Assembly (NCBI GenBank): GCA_018398805.1 | Contig: JAGFBZ010000688.1 | Span: forward strand, 434,001-498,000 | Direction of reading: 5' to 3' | Length of the DNA stretch: 64,000 nucleotides | DNA from: Hirundichthys speculiger | Taxonomy: Eukaryota > Chordata > Actinopteri > Beloniformes > Exocoetidae | Part shown: positions 11,070 through 22,344 of the stretch, one piece after another | How the letters are laid out: every line of letters begins with the position of its first letter | How positions within the stretch are numbered: the first letter of the stretch is position 1 | Program-made: the position numbers and the translations under genes | The notes under the pieces: model-generated | Told to the model about the DNA's origin: nothing | The model's input: the letters and a program-made list of their open reading frames with translations, nothing else | Database searches by the model: none

Positions 11070-11849
11070 TAGAGGTCTTTGGAACAACCTGAAAATCAGA
11101 GGATCCGACCCGAACCGAACTCGGTTCTCGGGTCCATTTCAAAAGACGTGACTGTTCGGGTCGGAATCGGTACAGTTAGTCTCGGGTCCGGTCGGTGCTC
11201 TCTGACAGGCTGGGTCCACGTCTACCTGAAAGAGTTAAAGATATTGGCGGTGGCAGCTAATGTCAGGACTCGGGGCAGTTTAATTAATTATTCATTAACG
11301 TGGCGTGTTTGTCATGAAACAACCGTGTTATCGTAGCGTGTTATTAGCGTGTTATTAGCGGTTTGCCCGGCAGCTGTAAAGCACAACGGATCACCAACAT
11401 GACAACGCTGGATGAGAGAACATATTTACCACACGTCCTGACCGGTGTAGGCTATTAGTGTTAGCAGTTGCTACCAATAGCATCTGTATCCACAAAGAAA
11501 ATAACGACGTGGATTTATTGTTGTTTACATCACGTAGCCTATGTAGCAACTGAACCGGTAGAAGAAGACAACTTTAGGTAAGAAAATCAAGTTTTATTCA
11601 ACGCTAGACAACTTTAACATGAGCAATTATGGGCTGTATTGTCTCGGTTCTATTCGGGTAACTCGGTTCGGTTCGGGGTCGGAAACTAAAAATTTGGGTC
11701 GGGTCGGTTCCAGGTCCAAATATTGCGGGTCCATTCGGGTTCGGACCCCCGGACTTATGATAATATCTCGGGTCGGGTCGGTTTCAGGTCGAATTTTCAT
11801 GGGTCCATTCGGGTTCGGGTCCATTAAAGTGGACCCGTGAAGACCTCTA
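11070..11849. mobile_element. hAT family A element with near-perfect TSD
   Basis: A 780-bp copy opens TAGAGGTCTTTGG and closes GAAGACCTCTA. The flanks are GTCTGGAG (11062-11069) and TTCTGGAG (11850-11857), an 8-bp duplication with one mismatch. It lies inverted relative to 7321-8097 and has no coding capacity. Confidence 0.8.
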
Positions 11850-11954
11850 TTCTGGAGCTTTGCTGTGATTGGTCACTGAACGGGTCCTTGATCGGTGACT
11901 GATGAGTGGGTGGGTGTTACCCTGACCACGGGACCGCTGAGGTCACATGTTTCT

Positions 11955-12150
11955 GGTCTGACGTAGCTCTGGAGGTCCAGTCTGGACCTCTCTGTAGTCC
12001 AGACCTGTGGTCCAGATCTGTGGTCCAGATCTGCTTGTAGTCCAGACCTGACTGTGGTCTGGACCTGCCTGTAATCCAAACCTGTGGTCCAGTCCTACCT
12101 CTGGTCCAGACCTGTGGTGGGAGGTCCTGAAGGGGGGGGGGGGGGGTCCA
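11955..12150. repeat. Degenerate CCAGACCTGTGGT repeats and poly-G
   Basis: Repeated GGTCCAGACCTG and GGTCCAGATCTG motifs at irregular spacing are followed by a G-run near 12133-12147. This is a local low-complexity array just upstream of the candidate promoter. Confidence 0.6.
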
Positions 12151-12399
12151 GGGTGTGGGTGAAGTCTCATGTCCATGTTTGTGCTGTTTCTGCTCCGTTA
12201 ACGGTCTGGAAGTGATTTTTGAAGGAGAAAGAAAATAAATAATCAACAACTGGACCCTCGTAGTCCAGAACAGACAGAAACTCAGCGCCTGGAAGTAACT
12301 CGTCATGAGCAACGTCGGACCGGACCGGACCGGAGCGGAGCGTATGTGCGGCTGATGGAGTGTGTAAGAGTGTAAAACCGACGGCAACGGAGTGAAGTG

Positions 12400-12415
12400 A
12401 GGAGGGAAGATGGGT

Positions 12416-12450
<35 letters not shown>

Positions 12451-12691
12451 AGAGGGGAAGGGGGGGGGGCAGGCGCCGCTCTTCTGTCGGCCGAGCAACA
12501 AGCTGCGATCAGAGGAGGAGGAGAAGGAGGAGAAGGAGGGGGAGGGGGAGGAGGGGGGTGAAGGGAAGAGCCTGGAGGGAGTGAAGATCAGCCAGAAGAT
12601 GCGATGATGCTGAGGAGGAGAGGAGGAGAGGAGGAGAGGAGAGGAGCCGCTGCGTCTGCTGAGAGTCTGAGGTGAAAGACAAGACTGGGAG
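12400..12691 (+). other. Candidate 5' untranslated exon (start uncertain)
   Basis: GA-rich DNA ends at a strong donor (AG|GTGAGT). An alternative longer exon would end at 12993, with an ATG at 12968 and nine codons before the donor; that ATG would not join in frame to the large unc13 exon through the sites I can see. The acceptor at 32668 is a plausible partner. Confidence 0.3.
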
Positions 12692-12815
12692 GTGAGTCAC
12701 GGAGCGACGGAGGAGGAAGAGGAGTGACTGACACACCCATCATCGCAGCAGCGGGAGACAACTTTTCTTCTTCTTCTTCTTCTTCTTTCTGAATCAATAT
12801 TTAATCTTCTAATTA

Positions 12816-12911
12816 ATGTCGGAGCTGAGCGGATGGCAGCGCGGCAACGAGCGGAGGACGACCGGTCCTCCCGCCTCTCCAGAACCTCTCGGACCTGCCG
12901 GTCTCTTCTAA
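12816..12911 (+). promoter_or_regulatory. Possible upstream ORF in the candidate 5' region
   Basis: A frame of 31 codons (starting MSELSGWQRGNE) closes with TAA before the second donor. It matters only if the longer 5' exon is real. Confidence 0.25.
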
Positions 12912-13560
12912 AAAAGATCATGTGAGGAGCTCCGGCCGGTCCGCTGGTCTTCACCTCCGTCGGGCGGATGGTCAAACTTTGCTCCGCGGTCAGGTAGGTG
13001 CTCAGCTTTCCTGCGTACCGGAAAAGACAAAGTCATTTGAGGGATTTCTCAGCGGTGAGAGGATTCAGGAAAAAAAAAAATCACATTTCCATCATTAAAA
13101 TAAAAAAAAGCTCAGCCAGCACAACTGTTGGACCAACTTCCTTCCTCGGTCCTCTTCAAAAACTGCTTTTATTTAATCTGCGTTCTTAATCTTCTCACCT
13201 GCTGTTCTGGTTTTAGCTTCCAGCTCTGAGGCAACAAAAGAAAAGAAAAGTCTCCTCCGGCGCCGTCGCTCCGCTCCTCGATCGTGTTTCCCGCTCGCGT
13301 CACGGCGAGCATCGAGCTCCCGGCCGCCTCCGGTCGCCTCCGAGCAGCTGGAGCTTCAAACGTTCATGCGGAGGGTCGTGAAAAATTAACGAGCGTCGTT
13401 AACTCGTCAGATTAGCCCTTCGACCTGCGCGACGGCGTCCGTCACCGAGGACGATCTGGGGGAGGGACGCTTAGACGCGTCCGCTCGTCCTCTTTGATCT
13501 TCCACGTGAGACGTTCAGCATCCTCGAAGGCTTCGCAGTCGCGGTAAAATGTGTTTGGAC

Positions 13561-14024
13561 TGAGAGGAGGACTTACTGGACTTCCTGTGACCGGTCGCAT
13601 GGCCGCCGGCGACAGAGCGGTTTCTCGCCAGCAGGTGTCGCTGGATGTGAGGGTGGAGGCTCACGTTTCCGTCGTTTGGCTAACAGCTAGCGGTGACGTT
13701 GGTTCCGCCTCACAACAAGGAGTCGTTGTGGTTCCTCTGGGTCCAACTTTAGCTCCCAGGGTTCAGTCTCAACAGACACCACTGCGTCGGAGGAAGGAAA
13801 CGTGACGTGGCAGCAGCGTCGGAGCCACTGGTTGATGACTTGTAGATCCGAGGTGTGGTTGTGCAGATGCCTCGGTTGTCCAGAATCGTCTCTCGGATGA
13901 GCACCACTGGGACTGGTTTGGTCCACCGCTGGTCCAAATAGCCAACGATACCCTCGTTCTGACCGAATCTGGACTAGTTTTAGACGCCGCTTTGGTCATG
14001 ATGGCCAGAGCCAGAACCCCGGCT
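13561..14024. other. No gene recognised
   Basis: Open frames on both strands lack domain similarity. It ends where the AT-rich satellite starts. Confidence 0.35.
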
Positions 14025-14174
14025 CTGCCAAAGCCTCTCAGCTGGGCGGATCAGTCGAGCTGAGCGATTTTATCGATTCTGCGATATATCGATATTTTAC
14101 GATATATAGATATATATATCGATATATATGTAGAGCTGAGCGATTTTATCGATTCTGCGATATATCGACATTTT

Positions 14175-14205
<31 letters not shown>

Positions 14206-14333
14206 ACTGAGCAATTTTATCAATTCTGAATATAGATATAGATAAAATATCGATATATATCTGCCAGAGCCTCTCAACTGGGCGGATCAGTAGAGCTAAG
14301 CTATTTTATCGATTCTGCGATGATCGATATTTT

Positions 14334-14380
<47 letters not shown>

Positions 14381-15174
14381 ATTGATATTGATATGTAGAG
14401 CTGAGCGATTTTATCAATTCTGCAATATATTTCGATATTTTATCGATATATAATATATAGTTGAGCAATTTTATTGATTCTGCGATATATATCGATAGAA
14501 TATTGATATATATCTGCCAGAGCCTCTCAACTGGGCGGTTCAGTAAAGCTGAGCGATTTTATCGATTCTGCGATATATATATATATATTTTTTTTTTTTT
14601 CGATATATAGATAAATATCAATATTGATATATAGATATATATCGATATATATGTAGAGCTGAGCGATTTTATCGATTCTGCGATATATATCTATATTTCA
14701 TCGATATATAATATAAAGCTGAGCAATTTTATTTATTCTGCGATATATATCGATAAAATATCGATATATATATCTGCCAGAGCCTCTTAGCTGGGCGGTT
14801 CAATAGAGCTGAGCGATTTTATCGATTCTGCGATATATATATATATATATATTTTTTTTTTTTTGATATATAGATATATATCTATATCGATATATAGATA
14901 TATATCGATATATATGTAGAGCTGAGCGATTTTATCGATTCTGCAATATATATCTATTTTTTTATTTATATATTGATATATATTGTTATATATATATAGC
15001 TGAGCGATTTTATCGATTGTGCAATATATATATTTTTTTTTTTCAATATATAGATATATAAATATATCTATATATTGATATATATGTAGAGCTGAGCGAT
15101 TTTATCGATTCTGTGATATAAATCGATAAAATATCCATATATATTTGCCAGAGTCTCCCAGCTGGGCAGTTCAG
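14025..15174. repeat. AT-rich satellite derived from a hAT terminus
   Basis: Repeated blocks of GAGCTGAGCGATTTTATCGA and ATCGATATATAT are organised by a recurring CTGCCAGAGCCTCTCA anchor at 14025, 14271, 14514, 14774 and (variant) 15145, giving periods of about 246, 243, 260 and 371 bp. Each anchor is followed by GGCGGTTCAG and then TAGAGCTGAG, the flank and left terminus of the hAT element at 15175. (TA)n tracts expand within monomers. Confidence 0.85.
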
Positions 15175-15712
15175 TAGAGCTGAGTGATTTTATCGATTCT
15201 GCAATATATCGCAGAATTGATAAAATTGCTCAGCTCTTTTTTATTTTATCGTTTCTGCGATATATATCGATATTTTATCGATATATATCACAGAATCGAT
15301 AAAATCGTGCAGCTCTACTGAACCACCAGTATGAAGTATCGATTTTTCAGCCGCAGGTATCGATATTCTAAGCTTCTTTCTAAACCCCCGTGTCCCACCT
15401 TTAAAAGCCTTCAAGCAACAATTTGCACTGTTTAAATAAATGAAACTATTTTTCTGAACACATCTTTTATTCACTTTGTCCAGCATTTGCAAGCTGCCTG
15501 TCAGCCATATAATGTGTAATTGATGCTTTCAGTTCAATTAATTCAAACAAAGTCATTGGAACACTCACAAGATGTCACCAAAATCACTTTGTCCCTTTAA
15601 AATCTTTCAGAAAATGATGTAAATGTGTTGTAAGATGAATATTGATATATATCGTATCGTGAGCTGGATATCGTGTATCGTATCGCGATGTTAGTGTATC
15701 GCTACAGCTCTA
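15175..15712. mobile_element. hAT family E element with perfect TSD
   Basis: It runs from TAGAGCTGAGTGATTTTATC to a terminal CTACAGCTCTA. The flanks are identical CAGTTCAG octamers at 15167-15174 and 15713-15720. A longer relative lies at 31533-32474. No transposase frame is present. Confidence 0.85.
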
Positions 15713-15720
15713 CAGTTCAG

Positions 15721-16640
15721 GCAGACAGACTGCATCAACGGTGACCCGGAGGCTTCAGGGTCGGTCTCGGGGCCCGGTCTGTTCCAGAGCCGGATGTAGC
15801 CCCTTGGACGCGCAGTTCTCATGGAGACGCTCAGTTTTCACGAAGGAGAACAGTCCGTTCGCGTGCAGATCGTTTACGTGAACGTAATGTTCTCGCCGTG
15901 ACCACGGGAGATGAGTTTTGCACGTCGGTTCACAAAACGCCTGCAGAGACTTTCCCTTTGACTGGGAACAAGCTTCTCATCTCCAGCTCAGAGCGCTGCC
16001 CTCGGCCCACCAGCTGCAGCCGGTGGTGACGCTGGCGCTGAAACCTGTGATAGTGAGCTGGGGGGGGGGGCTGCATGTGAATCACCGCTGGGTTAAGCGT
16101 GCAAAGGTTGTTTTTTTTTTCAGAAATGAGAGGGCGTTTGTGTCTTTTATCAGCGCTGCTTCTTTCAATCAGGTTTATATATTTAAATCAGATGTGATTG
16201 ATAAGTGACTGATCTGCTTTATCATTTTGAGCCAGAGATTTAGCTCGCTGGCCCACCTTCCACCTGTAGGCTCCCATCCTGGGGGGCGGGGGGGGGATTA
16301 GACATGTCGGATATCAACAGGCCTTCAGCGTTCCAGACTCACAGCTCCTTGCATGAATAAACATTTCTGTCTTGCTGAGGAGATTCCTCCGGGTTTTCAC
16401 CGCTGCACGTCTCTGGGACGCATGGCGGCGTTGACCCGGCTGATTGTCTGCAGACGTCCGTGAGAGCCGGGCCGGTGCCGTGAAAGGCCACAGTGGTTTT
16501 TCACGCCGTCAATCACGCCGACTTCGGTGGAAGTCTGAGCGTTGAACCCACGCAGCCGTTCAGGCTTCAGACACGTTGACATTTGTGTTTGCAAATGAGC
16601 CTCTTCAGAAAATCCAGTTTACAGCCTGAACTGGGTCGAA
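15721..16640. other. No gene recognised
   Basis: G-runs near 16062 and 16280 are present. No domain, exon or transposon end was identified. Confidence 0.35.
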
Positions 16641-16689
16641 AATGTTGATACAGATACAAATACGGCAGGAAGACGGAGAGAACGGCGGT

Positions 16690-16900
16690 GGATGGACAGG
16701 GCTGAAGGAGCTGAGGAACGGAGGAACGGGCGGAGGAACGAGTGGAAGAAGGCACGGAAGAACGGATGGAAGAATGGGCAGAGGAATAGATGGAAGAATG
16801 GGCGGAGGAATAGATGGAAGAATGGGCGGAGGAACGGAGGGAGGAATAGATGGAAGAACAGATGGAAGAATGGGCGGAGGAATGGACGAGTGACCGAGGG
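16690..16900. repeat. GGAAGAATGGGCGGAGGAAT minisatellite
   Basis: Variants of GGAAGAATGGGCGGAGGAAT and GGAATAGATGGAAGA repeat about ten times. The frames through it are low-complexity only. Confidence 0.75.
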
Positions 16901-16975
16901 AAGAACAGGAGTGAGGAAGGAGCGTATGAGAAATGATCAGTGACGTTCAAAAGTTTCGTCTGTCGTCTCTGACAT

Positions 16976-18476
16976 CTGTTGTCTGTCATTTCTGTTGTCC
17001 CTGTTGTCTCTGTCGTCCTTGTCGTCTCTCTCGTCTCTGTCGTCTCTGACGTCTGTTGTCTCTGTCGTCTGTTGTCTCTGTCGTCTCTGACGTCTGTTGT
17101 CTCTGTCGTCTGTTGTCTCTGTCGTCTCTTTCGTCTGTTGTCTCTGTCGTCTCCGTCGTCTCTGTCGTCTCTGTTGTCTCTGTTGTCTCTGTTGTCTCTG
17201 TTGTCTCTGATGTCTGTCGTCCCTGTTGTCTCTGTTGTCCCTGTCGTCTCTGTCGTCCTTGTCGTCTCTCTCGTCTCTGTCGTCTCTGTCGTCTCTGTTG
17301 TCTCTGTCATCTCTGTCTGTCTCCTGTCTGTGTCTGTCTCCGTTGTCTCTGTCGTCTCTGTCGTCTCTGTCGTCTGTCGTCTCTGTCGTCTCTGTTGTCT
17401 CTGTCGTCTGTCTCTGTCGTCTCCGTTGTCTCTGTCGTCTCTGTCGTCTCTGTCGTCTCTGTCGTCTCTGTCTGTCTCTGTTGTCTCTGTCGTCTCTGTT
17501 GTCTCTGATCGTCTGTCGTCTCTGTTGTCTCTGTTGTCTCCGTTGTCTGTCGTCTCTGTCGTCTCTGTCGTCTCTGTCGTCTCTGTCGTCTCTGTTGTCT
17601 CTGTCGTCTCTGTTGTCTCTGTCGTCTCTGTCTGTCTGTCTGTCGTCTCTGTCGTCTCTCTGTCGTCTCCGTCGTCTCTGTTGTCTCTGTCGTCTCTGTC
17701 GTCTCCTGTTGTCTCTGTCGTCTGTCGTCTCCGTCGTCTCTGTGTCTGTCGTCTCTGTTGTCTCTGTTGTCTCTGTCGTCTCTGTCGTCGTCTCTGTCGT
17801 CTCTGTCGTCTCTGTCTCTGTCGTCTCTGTCGTCTCTGTCGTCTGTTGTCTCTGTCGTCTCTGTCGTCTCTGTCGTCTCTGTCTCTGTCTCTGTCGTCTC
17901 TGTCGTCTCTGTCGTCTCTGTCGTCTCTCTCGTCTCTGTCTCTCTGTCTCTCTGTCTCCGTCGTCTGTCTCTGTCTCTGTCGTCTCTGTCGTCTCTGTCT
18001 CGTCGTCTCGTCGTCTCTCTCGTCGTCTGTCTCTGTCTCTGTCGTCTCCGTCGTCTCTGTCGTCTCTGTCGTCTCTGTTGTCTCTGTCGTCGTCTCGTCT
18101 GTCGTCTCTGTCGTCTCTGTTGTCTCTGTCATCTCCGTTGTCTCCGTCGTCTCTGTTGTCTCCGTTGTCTCCGTTGTCTCCGTCGTCTCTGTTGTCTCCG
18201 TTGTCTCCGTCGTCTCTGTTGTCTCCGTCGTCTCTGTCGTCTCTGTCGTCTCTGTCGTCTCTGTTGTCTCTGTCGTCTCTGTCGTCTGTTGTCTCTGTCA
18301 TCTCTGTTGTCTCCGTCGTCTCTGTCGTCTCCGTTGTCTCCGTCATCTCTGTTGTCTCCGTCATCTCTGTTGTCTCTGTCGTCTCTGTTGTCTCCGTCGT
18401 CTCTGTTGTCTCCGTCGTCTCCGTCGTCTCTGTTGTCTCCGTCGTCTCTGTCGTCTCTCTCGTCTCCGTCGTCCCA
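16976..18476. repeat. 1.5-kb (TCTCTGTCG)n minisatellite
   Basis: A 9-bp unit TCTCTGTCG (with TCTCTGTTG and TCTCCGTCG variants) repeats almost without interruption. Because the unit is a multiple of three and lacks stops, long artificial Ser/Val/Leu frames (+) and Thr/Glu/Asp/Arg frames (-) run through it. These are not genes. Confidence 0.95.
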
Positions 18477-18699
18477 GCAGCCGCTGTAGTAAAGAGTCAA
18501 CAGACAGATTAATTTAAATGCGACTCATGAACGCGTCAACACGTCTCAAAGTTGGCGTCTGCAGTATCAATATTTATCATTTATTCAAACATGCTGCTGA
18601 AACAGGAATAACAGACTATTTATCACCAGACGTTGGCGCCGCGCCCTGAAGTACTGGTTTATACGCCAGAGGCCACGCCCCCATCGCAATTTCATCACT

Positions 18700-19025
18700 G
18701 CAGATCGCACGTTTTCCTAAAAATGTGCAACACAACCGTCGCTACTCTAGTTAGCGGTCGGTGTTTTAGAGGCTCAGAAGCCGAACCCTTAAATGTGACG
18801 CTGCCTCACGTTTCCTAAAAACGTGCAGCACAACCGCCGCTACTCCAGTTAGCGGTCGGTGTTTTAGAGGCTCAGAAGCTTCCTGATGTCGAAGCCGAAC
18901 CCTTAAATGTGACGCTGCCTCACGTTTCCTGAAAACGTGCAACACAACCGCCGCTACTCTAGTTAGTGGTCGGTGTTTTAGAGGCTCAGAAGCCGAACCC
19001 TTAAATGTGACGCTGCCTCACGTCT
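18700..19025. repeat. Tandem repeat of about 99-114 bp
   Basis: A block containing AACCCTTAAATGTGACGCTG and GTTAGCGGTCGGTGTTTTAG occurs about three times, at spacings of about 99, 114 and 98 bp. One copy carries a 15-bp insertion. Confidence 0.75.
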
Positions 19026-19509
19026 AACTCGTTTTGACGAGGTCAAGCGGCTCTAAACTGATCTGGAGTGTCACCAGTGATGCGTCACATTTAGCATAAT
19101 AAACTAGCATAATAAACTTCCATTTCAGCTCCTCGTTGTTGGGGGTCGCAGCAGCGGAGTAATGGTTCAGGGTTCAGGGTTCATGGTTACCACATTTGTT
19201 CCTGGAAGACGCTGGTTTACCGGTTGAACCACATCCTCTTCTGTCTGTTTGCAAAGTTAAATCCAGGCGGTTTTTGCTGCATCTTTCCGCTCTGCTTTTA
19301 TTCGATGTCTCAGGGCCACCGGCCGTCTGACGGAGTAGCACAACGGTGAATGTGAAGACTGTGTTTAAAACTCAGTGTTTTTTATCGTTTCAGCAGGAAC
19401 ACCTTTCAGCGAGGAAGTCAGCGTGACCCAGTTAATGCTAAAGGAGCGTTTTCTGCCTTTAGGCAGGTAAAAACCAGCGGGCTGTTCACCTAGCAGAGCA
19501 GCCGTGGTC
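19026..19509. other. No gene recognised
   Basis: Unique-looking DNA between a tandem repeat and a hAT element, with no supported feature. Confidence 0.3.
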
Positions 19510-19926
19510 CAGGGTTACAATAGTTTTTGGTTTTAGTTTTAGTTTTTATTTAGTTTTTAGTTTAGTTTTTCCAAATTCAGTTAGTTTTAAATTGTTTTTA
19601 GAGCAGTTTTGCTCATTTTTATTTTTTTGTTTTGAAATACTTCGTTTTTTATTAGTTCAGTGTTAGTTTTAGTTTTATTTTGTAAATTAGGGTTATAATT
19701 TTGGTTTGAGTGAAGCGCTGAACTTTTTTAAGGCTATCCAATCACATAGTCGTGTTTACATTCTGGTCTCAATAAACATATTTATCAATGCATCTTCCCG
19801 CTTGTGGTGTTCCTGCGTATTTACTGACCAGCAGCTATCTGGTCTCCATGGAAACAGTCCATTATAGTTGCTGTTTTCTTCCGTTCCTTCCCAACGCTGA
19901 CTGGCCTGCAGCTGCAGCTTCTCTTT

Positions 19927-20440
19927 CCAGGGGCTAGCTTAGCTAGCTCTAGTCTTGGTTAGCCTTCTTTCCAGGGGGCTAGCTTAGGCTAGCTTATCCA
20001 GCTAGTCTTGGTTAGCCTTCTTTCCAGGGGGCTAGCTTAGGCTAGCTTATCCAGCTAGTCTTGGTTAGCCTTCTTTCCAGGGGGCTAGCTTAGGCTAGCT
20101 TATCCAGCTAGTCTTGGTTAGCCTTCTTTCCAGGGGGCTAGCTTAGGCTAGCTTATCCAGGTAGTCTTGGTTAGCCTTCTTTCCAGGGGGCTAGCTTAGG
20201 CTAGCTTATCCAGCTAGTCTTGGTTAGCCTTCTTTCCAGGGGGCTAGCTTAGGCTAGCTTATCCATTTAGTCTTGGTTAGCCTTCTTTCCAGGGGGCTAG
20301 CTTATCCGGTAGTCTTGGTTAGCCTTCTTTCCAGGGGGCTAGCTTAGACTATCTCATCCAGGTAGTCTTGGTTAGCCTCAGCTTCTCTTTCCAGGGAGCT
20401 AGCTTAGGCTAGCTTATCCAGCTAGTCTTGGTTAGCCTTC
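19927..20440. repeat. 53-bp VNTR inside the hAT element
   Basis: About nine to ten units built from GGGGGCTAGCTTAGGCTAGC, TTATCCAGCTAGTCTTGG and TTAGCCTTCTTTCCA. The sister element at 921-1925 has two. Confidence 0.9.
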
Positions 20441-20623
20441 TTGTGTGAGCTTTTCAAATGGACTTTCAGATTCGTGGGTTTTTTTCTCCTTCAGAAGTAT
20501 TCCACACATTGTATCACCTGCTTCTACAACAAGACACTTATTTTTATCGTTAACACAGTCATAGTCAAAGGAATCCCAAATAGGACTGAGACGCTTTCTC
20601 CCAACTTTTGCTGCAGCCATCAC
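20432..20623 (-). pseudogene. BED zinc-finger exon remnant, frameshifted
   Basis: The frame opens MMAAAKVGRKRLSPIWDSFD, as at 1420-1638, then leaves the conserved frame after KEKK where the sister copy continues with PTNLKVHLKSSH. A one-base change in the region accounts for the break. The zinc-ligand HxxxH half is therefore lost in this copy. Confidence 0.7.
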
Positions 20624-20909
20624 TGCTGATCACTTTTTTTTTTTTTTTTTTTTTTGCAGTTGTTGTACGGGGGAGCGAAGTTAATAGATTTCAAACGTTT
20701 ATGAGGAAAAACAATTACAAACATGAAAACGAAGGACGTTCTTGACATTATTATAGTTAATTTTAGTTCGTTTTATAAACACATAATACAGTTTCAGTTA
20801 GTTATTGTTTTTTAAAAAACTCGTTTTTATTTTATTTCCGTCAACGAAAATGTTTTTTCAATTCTAGTTTTTATTATTTTGTTCGTTTTCGTTAACAATA
20901 ATAACCTTG

Positions 20910-22344
20910 CTGTGGATGCATGAGAAGATTAAATATCACACTTGGCTTCCATTAATGCAGCAGGGCGAGCGTCTTTGTTTTTTAAAACCCTGTTTTGAGA
21001 GAAAGCGAACAGTGTTCAGATAGCAGCAGCTAATTTAATTACAGTTTAACGTGGTTTCAAAACGAATGTGAATCCATAAAAACAACCGTTTTGATGCAAC
21101 GCTGAAGACGTAGATGCTCTGTGTTGGCAGATGTTGTCCCACTAGAAGCGCCCTTTGTCTTTTTATAAGGGAAACGTGAACCGTCTGTGATATACTGCCC
21201 CCGTGTGGTCAGAAGTGGTATCACAGCATAGCGCATGAGAGTCGCACCATAATCTGCTCGTTTTAAAGATGTGTCATGTCTTTTCTGATGTTATAATTTT
21301 AAAATAACATACTGTGTCAATAAAAACTGTGAAATGAGCCTCTCCTAACGTGGTTGAAATCTCCGCGGGTTGGCGCCATGTCGTTGTACGAGACGGAGCT
21401 CGCTCATGGCGTTTTATTTTGAAAATCGACTGGATCCTCTATTCCAGGGGGTGTCTAAATATGGTCTTTGGTCCAATAATACTCTACGTTTGAAACGGAC
21501 ACAGAGACGGGCGTAGCCTTCTGTCCTCCTGCGTAGATTTCGTACATCTTTTGGTATGTAGCCTCGGAAATGTCGGAACAAGCGGGTTGGGGGTCCTACT
21601 CAAGTGTATGGAAGTCAATAAAATCACTCAGTCGCGTGAAAAATTCAAGAAATTAGTAATTTAAAAAATTGTTAAAATTTAAAGAAATATATGTTACCAT
21701 TTGACATAATGTAGCGCAATAATGACTATAAGATAAAATGGAAATAAAACAGGAAAATAATTAAAATATTCAAACACAGCAATTTATTAAAGATATTTTT
21801 ACCAGTCTAGTAGTGAGCTGAATGAGTCGATTGTAAACCAAATACAAGAAAATGAAAGAAGTAATTTGGATCAATGATGGTGGAAAACCTCAAGGAGCTG
21901 CCGTGTGAGCTCGTCAGTAATTTTCTTTATATGATGTCACAGCAAAAATATTTTTTAAAAAAACGACGCTAGTCGTAAATTTCACCCAAATCAAAAAAAA
22001 GGAGCTCCCTGTTAATGTAGCGCCATTTCCGCTTTTGCCGACTCCTTGACACTCGTCCGCTTTTGTTAACGTTAGTAACTTGCCTCTTCGTTGCCCCCTG
22101 GTGGACGTGCTGCTGAGCAACCATACAAACGCAAATAACACACGGAGGCGCGAGGAGCCGTAGCGGAAACGACGTCTGGAACGGACGGATGTACGAACGT
22201 ACGAAGGTGGCGTACGAAGGTGGCGTACAAACGGGCCGGTTTAATGTCGGGCAGACCGGTCTGTAAAATGTGCCGCAGATAAATACAACAAAATAAAATG
22301 AGACAACAGGTATAAAAACTGTGGTATTTTCTATATATAATAGT
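20910..22344. other. AT-rich non-coding stretch
   Basis: No gene was recognised. A GCCCCCGTGTGGTCAGAAGT motif near 21197 matches the dispersed short repeat near 4208, 10785 and 55580. Confidence 0.35.

Larger units (their letters stand above)
12300..13560 (+). promoter_or_regulatory. Candidate CpG-rich promoter region of unc13
   Basis: This block is locally CpG-rich, with a (GA)n tract (12417-12440), GAGGAG-rich DNA and two consensus-like donors: GGGAG|GTGAGT after 12691 and GGTCAG|GTAGGT after 12993. No other host gene lies between it and the unc13 coding start 20 kb downstream. I infer that it may be a transcription start region. No TATA box or annotated start can be shown. Confidence 0.4.
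19510..20909 (-). mobile_element. hAT family B element, 1.4 kb, with internal VNTR
   Basis: It begins CAGGGTTACAATAG and ends AACAATAATAACCTTG. It parallels 921-1925 but is about 400 bp longer, because an internal 53-bp unit is expanded at 19927-20440. It retains the minus-strand BED exon. The flanks CCGTGGTC and CTGTGGAT look like an eroded 8-bp duplication. Confidence 0.75.

Noticed and set aside
12968..12993. Nine-codon first coding exon (MVKLCSAV)
   Set aside because: Its phase does not connect to the large exon by any acceptor seen: joining at 32768 gives an immediate stop. It is kept only as possible 5' sequence.
16567..18517. Frames of up to 521 codons (Thr/Glu/Asp/Arg or Ser/Val/Leu repeats)
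   Set aside because: Artefacts of a 9-bp tandem repeat without stops; no splice sites, domains or start context.
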